Part shown: one piece after another, positions 33,224 to 41,750 of the stretch
Numbering within the stretch: the first letter of the stretch is position 1
How the letters are laid out: each line of letters begins with the position of its first letter
Source of the DNA: Lentilactobacillus curieae
GTDB lineage: Bacteria; Bacillota; Bacilli; Lactobacillales; Lactobacillaceae
NCBI RefSeq assembly: GCF_000785105.2
Contig: NZ_CP018906.1
Coordinates: 1,178,001 to 1,242,000 of the forward strand
Length of the DNA stretch: 64,000 nucleotides
Direction of reading: 5' to 3'
Notes under the pieces: generated by a model
Seen by the model: only the letters and a program-made list of their open reading frames with translations
Database searches by the model: none
What the model was told of the DNA's origin: nothing
Made by a program: the position numbers and the translations under genes

Positions 33224-33622
33224 CTAATCCGTCTGATCAAACACTGAGTCATAATCCATTCCCAATTCAAGATGGTCCGTTAACTCAGACAATCCATGAA
33301 CTGGAAATACGGTTGCTGCTTGGATAAGTGTAATCACCAGTCTATTGTTAATATCTGCAGATAATGTCTGCGACCCAGTCAAGGCATCTTCCACTACTTT
33401 ACGATATTTTGGTAAAGCAATTGTATCAAGATTTTCATCGTAATCCGCTAATCTAAAAAAACCAGATACAATCGAATCTCGCTGCTCCAATGTAATCCCA
33501 TAGTCTAAACATAAAAGGCTGAGGGAAATTGGATTCTCGTTTGTGTTTCCAAGCCTATCTGCTAATTCTCCTACGGCATCAGTTAATAATTCTATTCGAT
33601 TTTCAAGTTGTTCATTATTCAT
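33224..33622 (-). CDS. Small cytoplasmic protein, DUF1878-like, copy 2
   Basis: A ~132-residue paralogue of the gene at 32293-32685, aligning along its whole length. ATG 33622 is preferred over 33625 by analogy with copy 1 and by spacing from AGGAGG. It lies directly downstream of the decayed secreted-peptide gene at 33634, whose stop overlaps its ribosome binding site. A secreted peptide followed by a small cytoplasmic protein is the usual order of a bacteriocin gene and its immunity gene, so that role is possible but unproven. Confidence 0.65.
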   Translation of the reverse strand: MNNEQLENRIELLTDAVGELADRLGNTNENPISLSLLCLDYGITLEQRDSIVSGFFRLADYDENLDTIALPKYRKVVEDALTGSQTLSADINNRLVITLIQAATVFPVHGLSELTDHLELGMDYDSVFDQTD

Positions 33623-33633
33623 CATTAATCCTC

Positions 33634-33848
33634 CTAGATAAAAATTTGCAGAACTTGTTTAACTGCCTCAGCGATGGCAACAGCTGATGAGTGGTTAATC
33701 TTAGCATCTACTAATGCGTGTTGTACTTTGTGTAGCTGTAGTTGTTTCTTGATGTTGAGTATCTGCTAAGGAAACAGAAATTCCACTAATAAGGTGGTTG
33801 CCAAACTTGCTGCTAGGGAAAGCGTAAGAAGCCTTTCCTGAAGTTCAT
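33634..33848 (-). pseudogene. Decayed secreted-peptide gene with signal peptide homologous to the 25409 gene
   Basis: Two frameshifts join the following pieces: RLLTLSLAASLATTLLV, then GISVSLADTQHQETTTATQS (signal peptide end and polar start of the mature part), then DAKINHSSAVAIAEAVKQVL and QIFI-stop. The leader matches LIVFSVAACLTTTS...AFADSQLQQ of the protein at 25409-25969. The C-terminal 22 residues form an amphipathic helix, and a related end occurs at 32698-32750. A broken copy of a bacteriocin-like or signalling precursor. Confidence 0.5.
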
Positions 33849-34010
33849 AGTATATATACTTTCGTAATTCAACTATTTAAGAATTACGATTTGAAATTGA
33901 AAAAAACATAAGGAGGAAATTTCTTATATAAATCGAATCCACATAACATATCAAAATGCGCTTTTTTATAGTTCTAAAAATGATTCGCTAACGCTTATAA
34001 TATTAATAGT

Positions 34011-34087
34011 AGGTTGTGAACATTTGATGATTATTATATGAATATTGATGGTAGATTATGTGAATTTTTAAAATTAACATATGTAAA
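34011..34087 (-). promoter_or_regulatory. 22-bp-phased direct repeats, second copy
   Basis: AGGTTGTGAA (34011), ATTATATGAA (34033), ATTATGTGAA (34055) and CATATGTAAA (34078) recur at 22, 22 and 23 bases. The block lies upstream of a degenerate copy of the 96-codon membrane gene start (KKAHFD remnant near 33950-33975) and the decayed secreted-peptide gene, mirroring the 26.3-kb promoter. Confidence 0.65.
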
Positions 34088-34146
34088 TTGAGTTCATTTG
34101 GCGCTGTTTTTAGTATGTAAATTAAAATAGATCTCTATATGAAAGA

Positions 34147-34192
34147 CAAAAAAGGCAGAGAAACTATTGAACATAGTCCTCTGCCTTTTTAT
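34147..34192 (-). terminator. Terminator of the hydroxyacid dehydrogenase gene
   Basis: AAAAAAGGCAGAG and CTCTGCCTTTTT arms with a long loop, just beyond the stop at 34206. Confidence 0.85.
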
Positions 34193-34205
34193 ATGCGACT
34201 TGTTA

Positions 34206-35171
34206 TTATGCTTCAACTGTATTTTCCGGCTTACCATCAACAAACGCCTGGAGATTGTCCGCCGCAATTCCCAACAAACGTGAGCGGGTTTCTAGCGGTG
34301 CCCATGCAATGTGGGGAGTAATGATTGCATTTTTGGCAGTTAGCAATGGGTTATCCTTTTTGATTGGTTCGTAACTTGCAACGTCGACACCAAGACCGAA
34401 TATTTTTCCATTGTTAAGGGCGTCTGCAGTAGCGGATTCTTCGATTAAACCACCACGAGCAGTATTGATGATAATAACTCCATCCTTCATTTTAGCGATG
34501 TTATCTCGGTTAATGATTTCACTGGTTTGCGGAGTTAGTGGAGTATGCAGACTAATGATGTCTGCTTGAGCAAATAAATCATCTAACTCTACTTGTGTTG
34601 CCCAGTCACCAGGTGCTTGCTTTGGTCGGTGATTGTAATAGATAACATTCATTGAAAATGCATGGGCGATTTGGGCAACTTGTTGACCAATCTTACCAAA
34701 ACCAATTAACCCAATGGTTTTGCCCCGGAGCTCAACCAAGGGTTTAACCCAGAAAGTGAAATCTGGGTTAGTTGACCATTTTCCGTCATGAACCAAACGA
34801 TCATGCACGCCAACTTGGTTTGTGATTTCTAATAGCAATGCAAATGCATGTTGGGCAACTGCATCGGTTCCGTACGTTGGGATGTTGGTAACAACTACGT
34901 CATTTTGTTTGGCAGCATCCAAATCAATTACGTCATACCCAGTACTTAGAAGCCCGATGTATTTGAGATTGGGTGCTTTAGCAATAATATCAGCGGTGAG
35001 TGGCGTTTTGTTATCAAACACAATGTCTGCATCGCCAATTCGTTTCAAAATTTCATCTGCATTATCAACGGGAGTGCGGTCATACAGTGTAAAATCACCA
35101 AACTTTTTTAAGGGTTCCCAGTCAAGGTCACCTGGATTTAGAGCATAGCCGTCTAACACAACGATTTTCAT
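34206..35171 (-). CDS. D-2-hydroxyacid dehydrogenase
   Basis: A 321-residue NAD(P)-dependent enzyme of the formate/glycerate dehydrogenase family. The Rossmann motif GLIGFGKIGQQVAQ, the substrate Arg in INTARGGLIEE, the Glu in YEPIKKDNPL (shifted) and the catalytic His in IITPHIAWAPLE are present. It resembles glycerate/hydroxypyruvate reductase-type proteins more than D-lactate dehydrogenase. ATG 35171 is used; an upstream GTG-GTG run forms part of the ribosome binding region. Monocistronic. Confidence 0.9.
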   Translation of the reverse strand: MKIVVLDGYALNPGDLDWEPLKKFGDFTLYDRTPVDNADEILKRIGDADIVFDNKTPLTADIIAKAPNLKYIGLLSTGYDVIDLDAAKQNDVVVTNIPTYGTDAVAQHAFALLLEITNQVGVHDRLVHDGKWSTNPDFTFWVKPLVELRGKTIGLIGFGKIGQQVAQIAHAFSMNVIYYNHRPKQAPGDWATQVELDDLFAQADIISLHTPLTPQTSEIINRDNIAKMKDGVIIINTARGGLIEESATADALNNGKIFGLGVDVASYEPIKKDNPLLTAKNAIITPHIAWAPLETRSRLLGIAADNLQAFVDGKPENTVEA

Positions 35172-35319
35172 ATTTTCCACCACTTTCTATCAGGTTTATC
35201 CGTGAATAAGGGTACCACAGCAGGAGGTGTTTACCTATTAAAACACCCGATTCAAATTGACTATTCTAGAGATTGAAATACAATTAAGAATAATTAACTT
35301 AAATGGCGGAGGTGTCCTA

Positions 35320-35841
35320 ATGGCACAAGTATATATTCGCGCAGCAACCCCAAACGACGTTCCTGATGTGATGAAAATTATTGATGAGGCAAAAGCATTT
35401 TTGAAATCTTATGGGAGTCCACAGTGGCAGGATGGTCATCCAAATGAGGAGATGATCAACGCCGATATTGAAAATAAAATCGCATATGTGCTGATTGTGG
35501 AAGGACATGTTGCTGGGTATTCAGCTCTATCATTTACAGCAGACCCCAACTATGATGGGATTTACGATGGTCAGTGGCAAAATAATTCCGACAAGTATGC
35601 AGTTATCCACCGTTCTGCAATTTCAGCTAACTACCGTGGTCAGCACCTAACTAACTTTTTATTTTCAAATTTGATTTCAAGGACGCTGGCTGAAGGAATT
35701 CACAATATTAGAATTGATACTCATCCTATGAACAAGCCAATGCAACACTTAGTTGGTTCCTTTGGCTTTGTTAAACGGGGGAAAGTAGATGTCGATGATC
35801 AAATTGATCCGGTTAGGGATGCATTTGAACTAAACCTATGA
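35320..35841 (+). CDS. GNAT family N-acetyltransferase
   Basis: A 173-residue GNAT protein: N-terminal YIRAATPNDVPDVMKIID, central strand VEGHVAGYSALSF and acetyl-CoA loop ISANYRGQHLTNFLFS (R/QxxGxG/L-like), with a C-terminal IRIDTHPMNKPMQHLVGSFG. ATG 35320 has GGAGGTG ahead; the longer frame from 35257 lacks one. The substrate is unknown. It is followed at 10 bases by the C39-like protein gene, an apparent two-gene operon. Confidence 0.85.
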   Translation: MAQVYIRAATPNDVPDVMKIIDEAKAFLKSYGSPQWQDGHPNEEMINADIENKIAYVLIVEGHVAGYSALSFTADPNYDGIYDGQWQNNSDKYAVIHRSAISANYRGQHLTNFLFSNLISRTLAEGIHNIRIDTHPMNKPMQHLVGSFGFVKRGKVDVDDQIDPVRDAFELNL

Positions 35842-35851
35842 GGTGATACCA

Positions 35852-36343
35852 ATGATAACTAAATCACTAGATGTGAGACTAATTACTCAGCGTCCCGAAT
35901 TGCCGACAGGCTGTGAAATTACGGCAGTGACAATGATGCTTGCGTATTCAGGTGCAACAGTCGATAAGGTTGCTCTGGCCAAAGAAATGCCGTTTAGTGA
36001 TTCTGACCCTAATGAAGGCTTTGTGGGAGATCCATTCACTGATAATGGTGACAGTATTTACCCACCTGCACTGCTAAAACTTGTGACGAAATATGCTGGT
36101 AGTGCTGTGAATCTTTCGGGCAAATCAATTGACCAACTAAGAGATTTTATTGACAAACGGCAACATCCAGTCGTTGTTTGGGTAGGTGAGTTTGATGGCT
36201 TTCATACCCATGCCTTAGTAATTACGGGAATTAATGATGTGGTATTTTATAACGACTGTTGGACAGGAGAACGGACGACAATGAGTATTTCCCGCTTTGA
36301 AGAGAAGTGGAAGTTGAAGGATAGAATGGCACTTAGTTATTAA
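35852..36343 (+). CDS. C39-like cysteine peptidase family protein (peptidase_C39_2)
   Basis: A 163-residue papain-fold protein: catalytic Cys in ELPTGCEITAVTMML, His in FDGFHTHALVITGI and Asp in VVFYNDCWTGE. It has no signal peptide, whereas many relatives are exported. ATG 35852 is preferred to GTG 35843, which belongs to the GAGGTGAT ribosome binding site. The substrate is unknown. It forms an operon with the GNAT gene. Confidence 0.8.
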   Translation: MITKSLDVRLITQRPELPTGCEITAVTMMLAYSGATVDKVALAKEMPFSDSDPNEGFVGDPFTDNGDSIYPPALLKLVTKYAGSAVNLSGKSIDQLRDFIDKRQHPVVVWVGEFDGFHTHALVITGINDVVFYNDCWTGERTTMSISRFEEKWKLKDRMALSY

Positions 36344-36360
36344 ATATATGTGTAGAAGAA

Positions 36361-36572
36361 GGGAGTGGGACAGAAAGCATACGAAGATGCTTTCGTCGTC
36401 TCACCCCCGCAAGACCAACAGTAAGTGAATTCTGCGAGTAGCGGGATTCACTCCTGATGCTTACTGTCCTGAGGCTCTCAGTCCTGATGGTTACTGCGTG
36501 TAGTAACCATCTGAATAGAAGAAAAAATGCCGTTATAATTTCAAAAAGTGAAATTATAACAGCATTTTTTCG
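36361..36572 (+). repeat. Structured intergenic element, copy 1
   Basis: Starts GGGAGTGGGACAGAAAGCAT, contains hairpins (CAGTAAG...CTTACTG; GATGGTTACT...AGTAACCATC), and ends in a terminator hairpin with GTTATAATTTC and GAAATTATAAC arms plus T6. A related element with the same start and end lies at 50135-50250. It fills the gap between 36344 and 36661; possible small RNA or REP-like unit. Confidence 0.6.
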
Positions 36573-36661
36573 TTGACCCTAGTTTTGTCTGAACCTCGTT
36601 TTGATTATTATATAAATGGTCGTTTAACGCCAGCGATGTAAGAGCGTTGACTATTTTTAAA

Positions 36662-37063
36662 TTACCGCACATAATACCCGTTAATTCCCATTCCTGCACT
36701 GTTTGGAACTTTTACATAAACTTTATTGTGGCTGATAACTTTAAGCTTCAAAGTTTCGCGGATTCCGCCAGCAGGGGCGTTATTGAAATATTTGCCACTT
36801 ACAGTGTAATGATGGGCTGAAGTTTTCTTGTATTTAATTTGGGTAACCGTTTGTGGATCTGGAAGAAGTGCTGATTTGTAAGTTACGTGGCCAGCGTAGA
36901 TTTTTACAGTTGAATGCCTGCCGTTAAATGATTTGGAACTGACCCAGGCACTGCGAAGTGCTTTTGGAGTGCCTTTGTGCCATTGAGATGCGTTGGTAAC
37001 GGCGGGGGTTAGCGCCAAAAAGCCTGCCAGTGTAGCTGCGGATAATAATATTTTCTTATTCAT
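36662..37063 (-). CDS. Secreted protein of unknown function
   Basis: A ~133-residue precursor. The signal peptide is residues 1-26 (KKILLSAATLAGFLALTP, cleavage at TNASQW). The mature part is a small basic beta-rich domain starting with WHKGTPKALRSAWVSS and ending GINGYYVR, a layout common among lactobacillus secreted proteins annotated only as hypothetical. ATG 37063 has GGAGA ahead, and the frame to 37075 is not used. Monocistronic, no anchor motif. Confidence 0.75.
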   Translation of the reverse strand: MNKKILLSAATLAGFLALTPAVTNASQWHKGTPKALRSAWVSSKSFNGRHSTVKIYAGHVTYKSALLPDPQTVTQIKYKKTSAHHYTVSGKYFNNAPAGGIRETLKLKVISHNKVYVKVPNSAGMGINGYYVR

Positions 37064-37168
37064 GAGTATCTCCATCTAATAAATTTTGGGTGGTTGGTGC
37101 CATAAAAAATGGCAGATGGCCCGATATGTCTAGGAGTATAAACCATATTAGTGTTTTTTCCAATATGG

Positions 37169-37699
37169 TTAGTTACTGCGCCATTCTTTCCGTAAAGTTC
37201 CATATTTCACTGAATCCCAATATTTACTATCCCAATACCTTACTTGGCGAACTTGAGCTTCTTTGGTCATTCCAATTGATTCCGCTAGCTTCATCATCCG
37301 AATGTTACCTGACCAAGTTGTCAGACCAATATGGGGTAAGTCGACTAGCTCAAACAGTTCACTGATCCATTTTCTTAAAGCCTCTTTACCAATTCCAGAA
37401 TGCCATCTGCTTTCGTCATAAATGACAATCCCAACGTCTAACCACTGCATTAAGTCACCATCTTCATAATTTGCACTAACCATACCAACCATGTGGCCAT
37501 TTAGCCAAATTAATTTTTTAAGTGGGTTATTTACATAATTGTATTTCTCTTGGTGGTTTATAAAATCACTCTGGGTTGGCAATTTATCATGAAAGTATGG
37601 ACCATTCCATTTTGTCCATTCAGCTTCATCATCACTGAAAGCAAGTTGCCAAAAATCTGTTAAGTCTGATTGTCTAAATGGTTTAAGTTCGATATTGAT
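37169..37699 (-). CDS. GNAT family acetyltransferase (RimJ-like), probable ATC start
   Basis: A ~177-residue GNAT protein: N-terminal IELKPFRQSDLTDFWQLAF, WLDVGIVIYDESRWHSGIGKEALRKWI (acetyl-CoA loop) and LTTWSGNIRMMKLAESIGM. The only upstream ATG (37765) has no ribosome binding site, whereas AAGGAG (37709-37714) lies 9 bases ahead of ATC 37699, exactly where relatives begin (MNIxLKxF-type). Either AUC is used or the start codon was lost by one base change. Close to spermidine/aminoglycoside-type GNATs in layout; substrate unknown. Confidence 0.7.
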   Translation of the reverse strand: MNIELKPFRQSDLTDFWQLAFSDDEAEWTKWNGPYFHDKLPTQSDFINHQEKYNYVNNPLKKLIWLNGHMVGMVSANYEDGDLMQWLDVGIVIYDESRWHSGIGKEALRKWISELFELVDLPHIGLTTWSGNIRMMKLAESIGMTKEAQVRQVRYWDSKYWDSVKYGTLRKEWRSN

Positions 37700-38016
37700 T
37701 TGGATCAGCTCCTTGAGACTAAGATATTGAATCGTGTAAAAGGCTATATAACAGTATCCTATCATTTATGTGGTGGATATTGTTCAAACATAAGGAGAAA
37801 AAACTAGCCTTTTAGTCATGATTTGTTGCGGCTATTTTAAGTTGAAGTTTATTTAATAGTTATTCTTATGCAGAGACTGCAGTAAAGGATGGGTATATTG
37901 AACCTGTGCTTTTTGTTTACTGATTTATTTAGGAACATCCAGAGTCTATCGAGGAATTGTGGAAGAACAATGATGGGAATAAAGTCTGAACGGTAATTAT
38001 AAAAGATTAAAATAAA
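37700..38016. other. Region without a supported gene
   Basis: No convincing frame. Only the upstream sequence of the GNAT gene and a run-up to the strong hairpin at 38017-38063 are seen; that hairpin has no obvious plus-strand gene. Confidence 0.4.
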
Positions 38017-38063
38017 GATGACAGAAGCACCCCTATAACTTGATAGGGGTGCTTCTGTCATTT
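38017..38063. terminator. Long perfect hairpin terminator
   Basis: ATGACAGAAGCACCCCTAT and its perfect complement around a 6-base loop, a 19-bp stem with short A/T flanks. Confidence 0.8.
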
Positions 38064-38174
38064 AGTTTGCGGTTTGCACTTTATTAAACTCTCTTACCAC
38101 ATAAAGCAGTTAATTCGTTGAGCTACCGGTTTTGCTAAGAGGATTAGCTTGCAGATAAACGCAAACCAAGTGCA

Positions 38175-38819
38175 CTATGATTTTTTGAAAGGAGAAATCA
38201 GGTGCTTTCTTGGAAATCCGATTAAGATTATGGCTTCGGAGATAACTAACAGTGTTGTGATTATCAGTGCACCAAATGTAAACCCAAACAGGTAATATGG
38301 TTCATGCATGTTAAAAGTCGAAGTAAGGTGAACCCTAGTGGGAAGTAGAAAGATATTCAGCAATGCTAAAGCAATTATTATTTCGACAGTTGACCATAAG
38401 CTATGATTTTTTTCTTCGTTATTAGGTTGAAGGTTTAATAAAAATAAACACACACTAACGGTTATGCCAATTTCAGAAATTAAGATTGTTATGTGTAAGA
38501 AATTGAAAATAAATCCTAAATGAAGGATAACAAGAAAGATGATGTTGGCAATATAGCTAGCTAATCGAACCTTATCGGATTTGTTGCCTTTCTTAATTTG
38601 ACAATCATAGTCATTAATAATCTGGCTATCTTTAATCAAGTTATCGAGAGGGACATCAAAAATATTACTCAAAGAAACAAGACTTTGAAGGTCTGGAAGG
38701 CTGCGGCCAGTTTCCCAACTTGAAACTGTCTTTCTGGACAGATTTATTTTCTCAGCAAGCTGCGTTTGTGTTATGCCCATGGAAGTTCTATAAAATTTAA
38801 TTTTTTTACCAATCTGCAT
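38175..38819 (-). CDS. XRE family regulator with C-terminal membrane domain
   Basis: 214 residues: an N-terminal XRE helix-turn-helix (5-60: IGKKIKFYRTSMGITQTQLA, then LSRKTVSSWETGRSLPDL), then about four membrane helices (85-205). This fusion is common in lactobacilli as a membrane-tethered regulator. ATG 38819 has GGAGA ahead. It is divergent, by ~75 bases, from a small membrane protein gene that it may regulate. Confidence 0.85.
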   Translation of the reverse strand: MQIGKKIKFYRTSMGITQTQLAEKINLSRKTVSSWETGRSLPDLQSLVSLSNIFDVPLDNLIKDSQIINDYDCQIKKGNKSDKVRLASYIANIIFLVILHLGFIFNFLHITILISEIGITVSVCLFLLNLQPNNEEKNHSLWSTVEIIIALALLNIFLLPTRVHLTSTFNMHEPYYLFGFTFGALIITTLLVISEAIILIGFPRKHLISPFKKS

Positions 38820-38893
38820 TTTTATCTCCACGGTTTCAAAATTATAAGTCCAAATAAATTATAAACTAATATATTATTTCAGGAGTGGATAAA

Positions 38894-39298
38894 ATGAACA
38901 CTAAATACGTACAAATGAACAATTTAATCTTAGGATTACTTGGCCTACCATACATCATATTTTCCATCACTTTAGATACTAGTATCTTCAATAAGATAAT
39001 AATCATGGTTGCTGGCTTAATTCTAGGAGTTGGTTACCTGTTGTTGGGGATTTTACAGTGGAATGTTGATCCCCAAGATGCATCGGTATTGCACCGAGTG
39101 CTTACCAACTCGAGAATTTATGTCTGGATTTGGATAATTTTCTCAATTGGGATGGATAATATAAGTCGTCAAGGAATGCAATGTAAAGCCTTTGTTATGT
39201 ATTCAACGATTGGGTTGATTGCAATTGCTCTGTTGCAATTTAAGTTCAGAGATAAAGTTGAGGATGTAGTGGAAAATAATTCTAAAGATTTGGATTAG
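38894..39298 (+). CDS. Membrane protein of unknown function
   Basis: 134 residues with four hydrophobic segments (about 9-28, 30-53, 78-95, 103-121) and a charged C-terminus KVEDVVENNSKDLD. ATG 38894 has AGGAGTGG ahead. The family is not recognised. Divergent from the XRE-membrane regulator, with which it may form a regulatory pair. Confidence 0.65.
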   Translation: MNTKYVQMNNLILGLLGLPYIIFSITLDTSIFNKIIIMVAGLILGVGYLLLGILQWNVDPQDASVLHRVLTNSRIYVWIWIIFSIGMDNISRQGMQCKAFVMYSTIGLIAIALLQFKFRDKVEDVVENNSKDLD

Positions 39299-39343
39299 CG
39301 AAAATTAAAAAAGTTGATAGGCTTTTTAATTATTTTCGAGACT

Positions 39344-39658
39344 TTAGATATGTTTTGATTTATCTAAGATTTCTCTTTTAGATTGGTCATATCCAGTAAC
39401 AAAATCAGCGATTTCATGAAATTTATTTTTAAATAAGGAATTTACCATACTGATTATTTTGACAGGGTAGAGTTTGAACTTGTGGTTTGCTGTGAAGTCT
39501 TTGAGTGCAGCTCTTTTCCCCAAATTAAAATCACTAATTGAATTTTTGAAAGTATTCTGATAATTGTGACTATCAGAATATTTTTTATTTACATGGAAAT
39601 TTCCATTTTCGTAATTTTTCTTGATGTAAGAATGTAACCTAAATATTTTTTTAAGCAT
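39344..39658 (-). CDS. Hypothetical basic protein
   Basis: 104 residues rich in Lys, Asn and His with no membrane segment (LKKIFRLHSYIKKNYENGNF at the start). AAGGTGG lies ahead of the ATG, which supports translation. No family recognised. An AT-rich hairpin at 39303-39336 may end it. It could equally be a weakly expressed relic. Confidence 0.45.
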   Translation of the reverse strand: MLKKIFRLHSYIKKNYENGNFHVNKKYSDSHNYQNTFKNSISDFNLGKRAALKDFTANHKFKLYPVKIISMVNSLFKNKFHEIADFVTGYDQSKREILDKSKHI

Positions 39659-39729
39659 GATTGATCTGCCACCTTATTTGAATAAATTTGGATCATTTGT
39701 CTTCGTTTAAGGATTGAAGTTATGATTGC

Positions 39730-40266
39730 TTAATCCAACCTTTTTACTCTTCTCAATCTTCTCGCCACAACCACTGCTAACAATGACTTGATCGTATCCC
39801 CAGGGATGAAAGTTAAAAATGTTATTGCGGCCGCTGACAAGCTTAAATGATTTTGAATTGCTAACCAACTTGCTCCAAATACATTCATGACGACCACACC
39901 AGCAATCCACACAGCTAGCCATTCACGCCACCAACTGTTAGTGGCATTGGTTAATTTAATTAAACCACCAACCAATGCGGGGGTAAACAGCCAGATTATA
40001 AGATATCCAGCGGTTGGGCCAAGAAATACAGCGAACCCGCCATTGCCCCCAGATAAGAACGGCATTCCTAAAACAACTAATAATTCGAATAGCCAGACGG
40101 AAATCGTTCCGCGTTTAATTCCAAAAAGTTCACCGGCAAGTAAGATTCCCACGTTTTGCAAAACGATGGGAACGGGAATAAAGCCAAGCGGGATCCCGGG
40201 GATCAGCCCAAGGACAATAATTACCGCAGTCATTAATGCGGCTTGCATCATATGTTTAATTGACAT
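39730..40266 (-). CDS. bioY: BioY family biotin transporter (ECF S component)
   Basis: A 178-residue protein with six hydrophobic helices that captures biotin for an energy-coupling-factor transporter. BioY signatures: IPLGFIPVPIVLQNVGILLAG near the N-terminus, the FLSGGNGGFAVFLGPTAGYL loop, and the closing FIPGDTIKSLLAVVVA. It stands alone, so it would use the shared ECF module encoded elsewhere. A weak AAGGAG-type site precedes the ATG. Confidence 0.93.
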   Translation of the reverse strand: MSIKHMMQAALMTAVIIVLGLIPGIPLGFIPVPIVLQNVGILLAGELFGIKRGTISVWLFELLVVLGMPFLSGGNGGFAVFLGPTAGYLIIWLFTPALVGGLIKLTNATNSWWREWLAVWIAGVVVMNVFGASWLAIQNHLSLSAAAITFLTFIPGDTIKSLLAVVVARRLRRVKRLD

Positions 40267-40424
40267 AATTGCTCCTTAATAGTTAATGGCATATTGTATG
40301 TACCGTTTGATTCTATCCTAATCTGAAATGGAAAACCAGACTTGATTTTTCAAGACTTCATTCATTAACATTTTTTCGAGTAAGGATATACTTAAATGAG
40401 AATGTTTTTTTCGGGGGCAAAAAA

Positions 40425-41576
40425 ATGAAGTTGAAGAAATGGTTACCATTGTTGTTGATTGGTTTGTTGGCAGGGTGTGCTGCGAAAAAAAGTGCTCAGC
40501 CGAAACCCAAACCAAAACCTAAGGCACCGGTGGTATTAACGACGAAGCAAAAAATTAACCAACAAGTAGCTAAGATGACCTTAGACGAAAAAATTGGGCA
40601 GCTGTTTGTAACGGAAGTACCAAACGATTCTGCTCAGGTTAAACAAGATATTCAAAAATACCATCTTGGGGGAATCTTGTTGATGGGGAATAACTTTGTT
40701 GGCAATCGGGATTCGTTTAAAAAACGGTTAGTAGGGTATCAGCGAGTCGCAAAGGTACCGTTGATGATTGCGACTGATCAGGAAGGTGGTACGGTTTCTC
40801 GGTTGAGCAGTAATTCCAAGATTTCTGGCAGGTCTAGTTACCCGTCTCCCCAAGAGTCGTTTAATAAAGGTGGTATGAAGGCAGTTCTTGCCAGCTATCG
40901 TGGCCAAGCTCGCAACTTGAAGTCACTTGGGATCAACTGGAACTTTGCCCCAGTGGCTGATGTTTCTAAACATCCTGATAGTTTTATCTATAACCGAACT
41001 CTGGGTAAGGGATACGTTAAGACGGCCAGATACATTAGTAAGGTTGTCCCAGAAATTCAGGCTCAAGGAGTTGCAGCATCTGTCAAACATTTTCCAGGTT
41101 ATGGGGCAGCAGCTGATACCCACACCGGCTCAGCATCGGTTGATAGGAGCCTGACGGAATTTAAACGGAGTGATTTTATTCCATTTAGGTCTGGAATCAG
41201 GAGTGGCGCGGACTCCGTGATGGTTACCCACATTATATTGAAAAAAGTGGATCCAAGAAGACCGGCTTCTCTCTCTAAAAAGGTAATTGATATTTTGCGA
41301 AATGACCTCAAATACGATGGGGTAATTGTGTCAGATAGCCTTCAGATGGGGGCGGTCAGTGATTATGCGGCCAAGTATCACGTTTCTCGAGACGTGGCGG
41401 CGTTCAAAGCGGGCAATGATGTCCTCCTTTCAAGCGACTATCAAATTGGAATTCCAAAGATTAAACGAGCTGTTGAAAAACATGAGATTTCTGAAACCCA
41501 GTTAAACAAGTCAGTTGCTAGGATTTTGATGATGAAGCACAAGGTTGGATTGAGTGTGGTTGATAAGGGTAAGTAG
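40425..41576 (+). CDS. GH3 beta-N-acetylhexosaminidase-like lipoprotein
   Basis: A 383-residue lipoprotein: signal peptide with lipobox LLAGC (Cys18), Lys/Pro spacer (KPKPKPK) and a GH3 catalytic domain. The NagZ-type motif KHFPGYG...DTHTGSA (His acting in the acid/base dyad) and the nucleophile Asp in VIVSDSLQMGA are present, as is the ATDQEGGTVSRL substrate loop. It should act on muropeptide or GlcNAc glycosides outside the membrane. The promoter is just upstream; a terminator follows. Confidence 0.9.
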   Translation: MKLKKWLPLLLIGLLAGCAAKKSAQPKPKPKPKAPVVLTTKQKINQQVAKMTLDEKIGQLFVTEVPNDSAQVKQDIQKYHLGGILLMGNNFVGNRDSFKKRLVGYQRVAKVPLMIATDQEGGTVSRLSSNSKISGRSSYPSPQESFNKGGMKAVLASYRGQARNLKSLGINWNFAPVADVSKHPDSFIYNRTLGKGYVKTARYISKVVPEIQAQGVAASVKHFPGYGAAADTHTGSASVDRSLTEFKRSDFIPFRSGIRSGADSVMVTHIILKKVDPRRPASLSKKVIDILRNDLKYDGVIVSDSLQMGAVSDYAAKYHVSRDVAAFKAGNDVLLSSDYQIGIPKIKRAVEKHEISETQLNKSVARILMMKHKVGLSVVDKGK

Positions 41577-41583
41577 AAGAGTT

Positions 41584-41627
41584 AAAAAAATAGCACTACG
41601 ATGTTTTAAACATCGTAGCGCTATTTT
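41584..41627 (+). terminator. Terminator of the GH3 gene
   Basis: AAAATAGCACTACGATG and CATCGTAGCGCTATTTT arms around TTTTAAA. Confidence 0.88.
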
Positions 41628-41750
41628 GATTATGGCTTATTATAGTTAATTCAGAACCGCATAAGAATTTTATAACTCTCATGTTGGCATGTTTTCTTCA
41701 GGTACTCACAAGCCTATAGTCGAAGTAAATGTAAAAAGGTGTGATATATA

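Noticed and set aside
25000-34200. CRISPR array
   Set aside because: The 22-bp periodic elements are short degenerate repeats in promoters, without uniform spacers or cas genes.
24402-34205. Intact prophage
   Set aside because: Only a dead repressor and a recombinase are present; no structural, packaging or replication genes were found.
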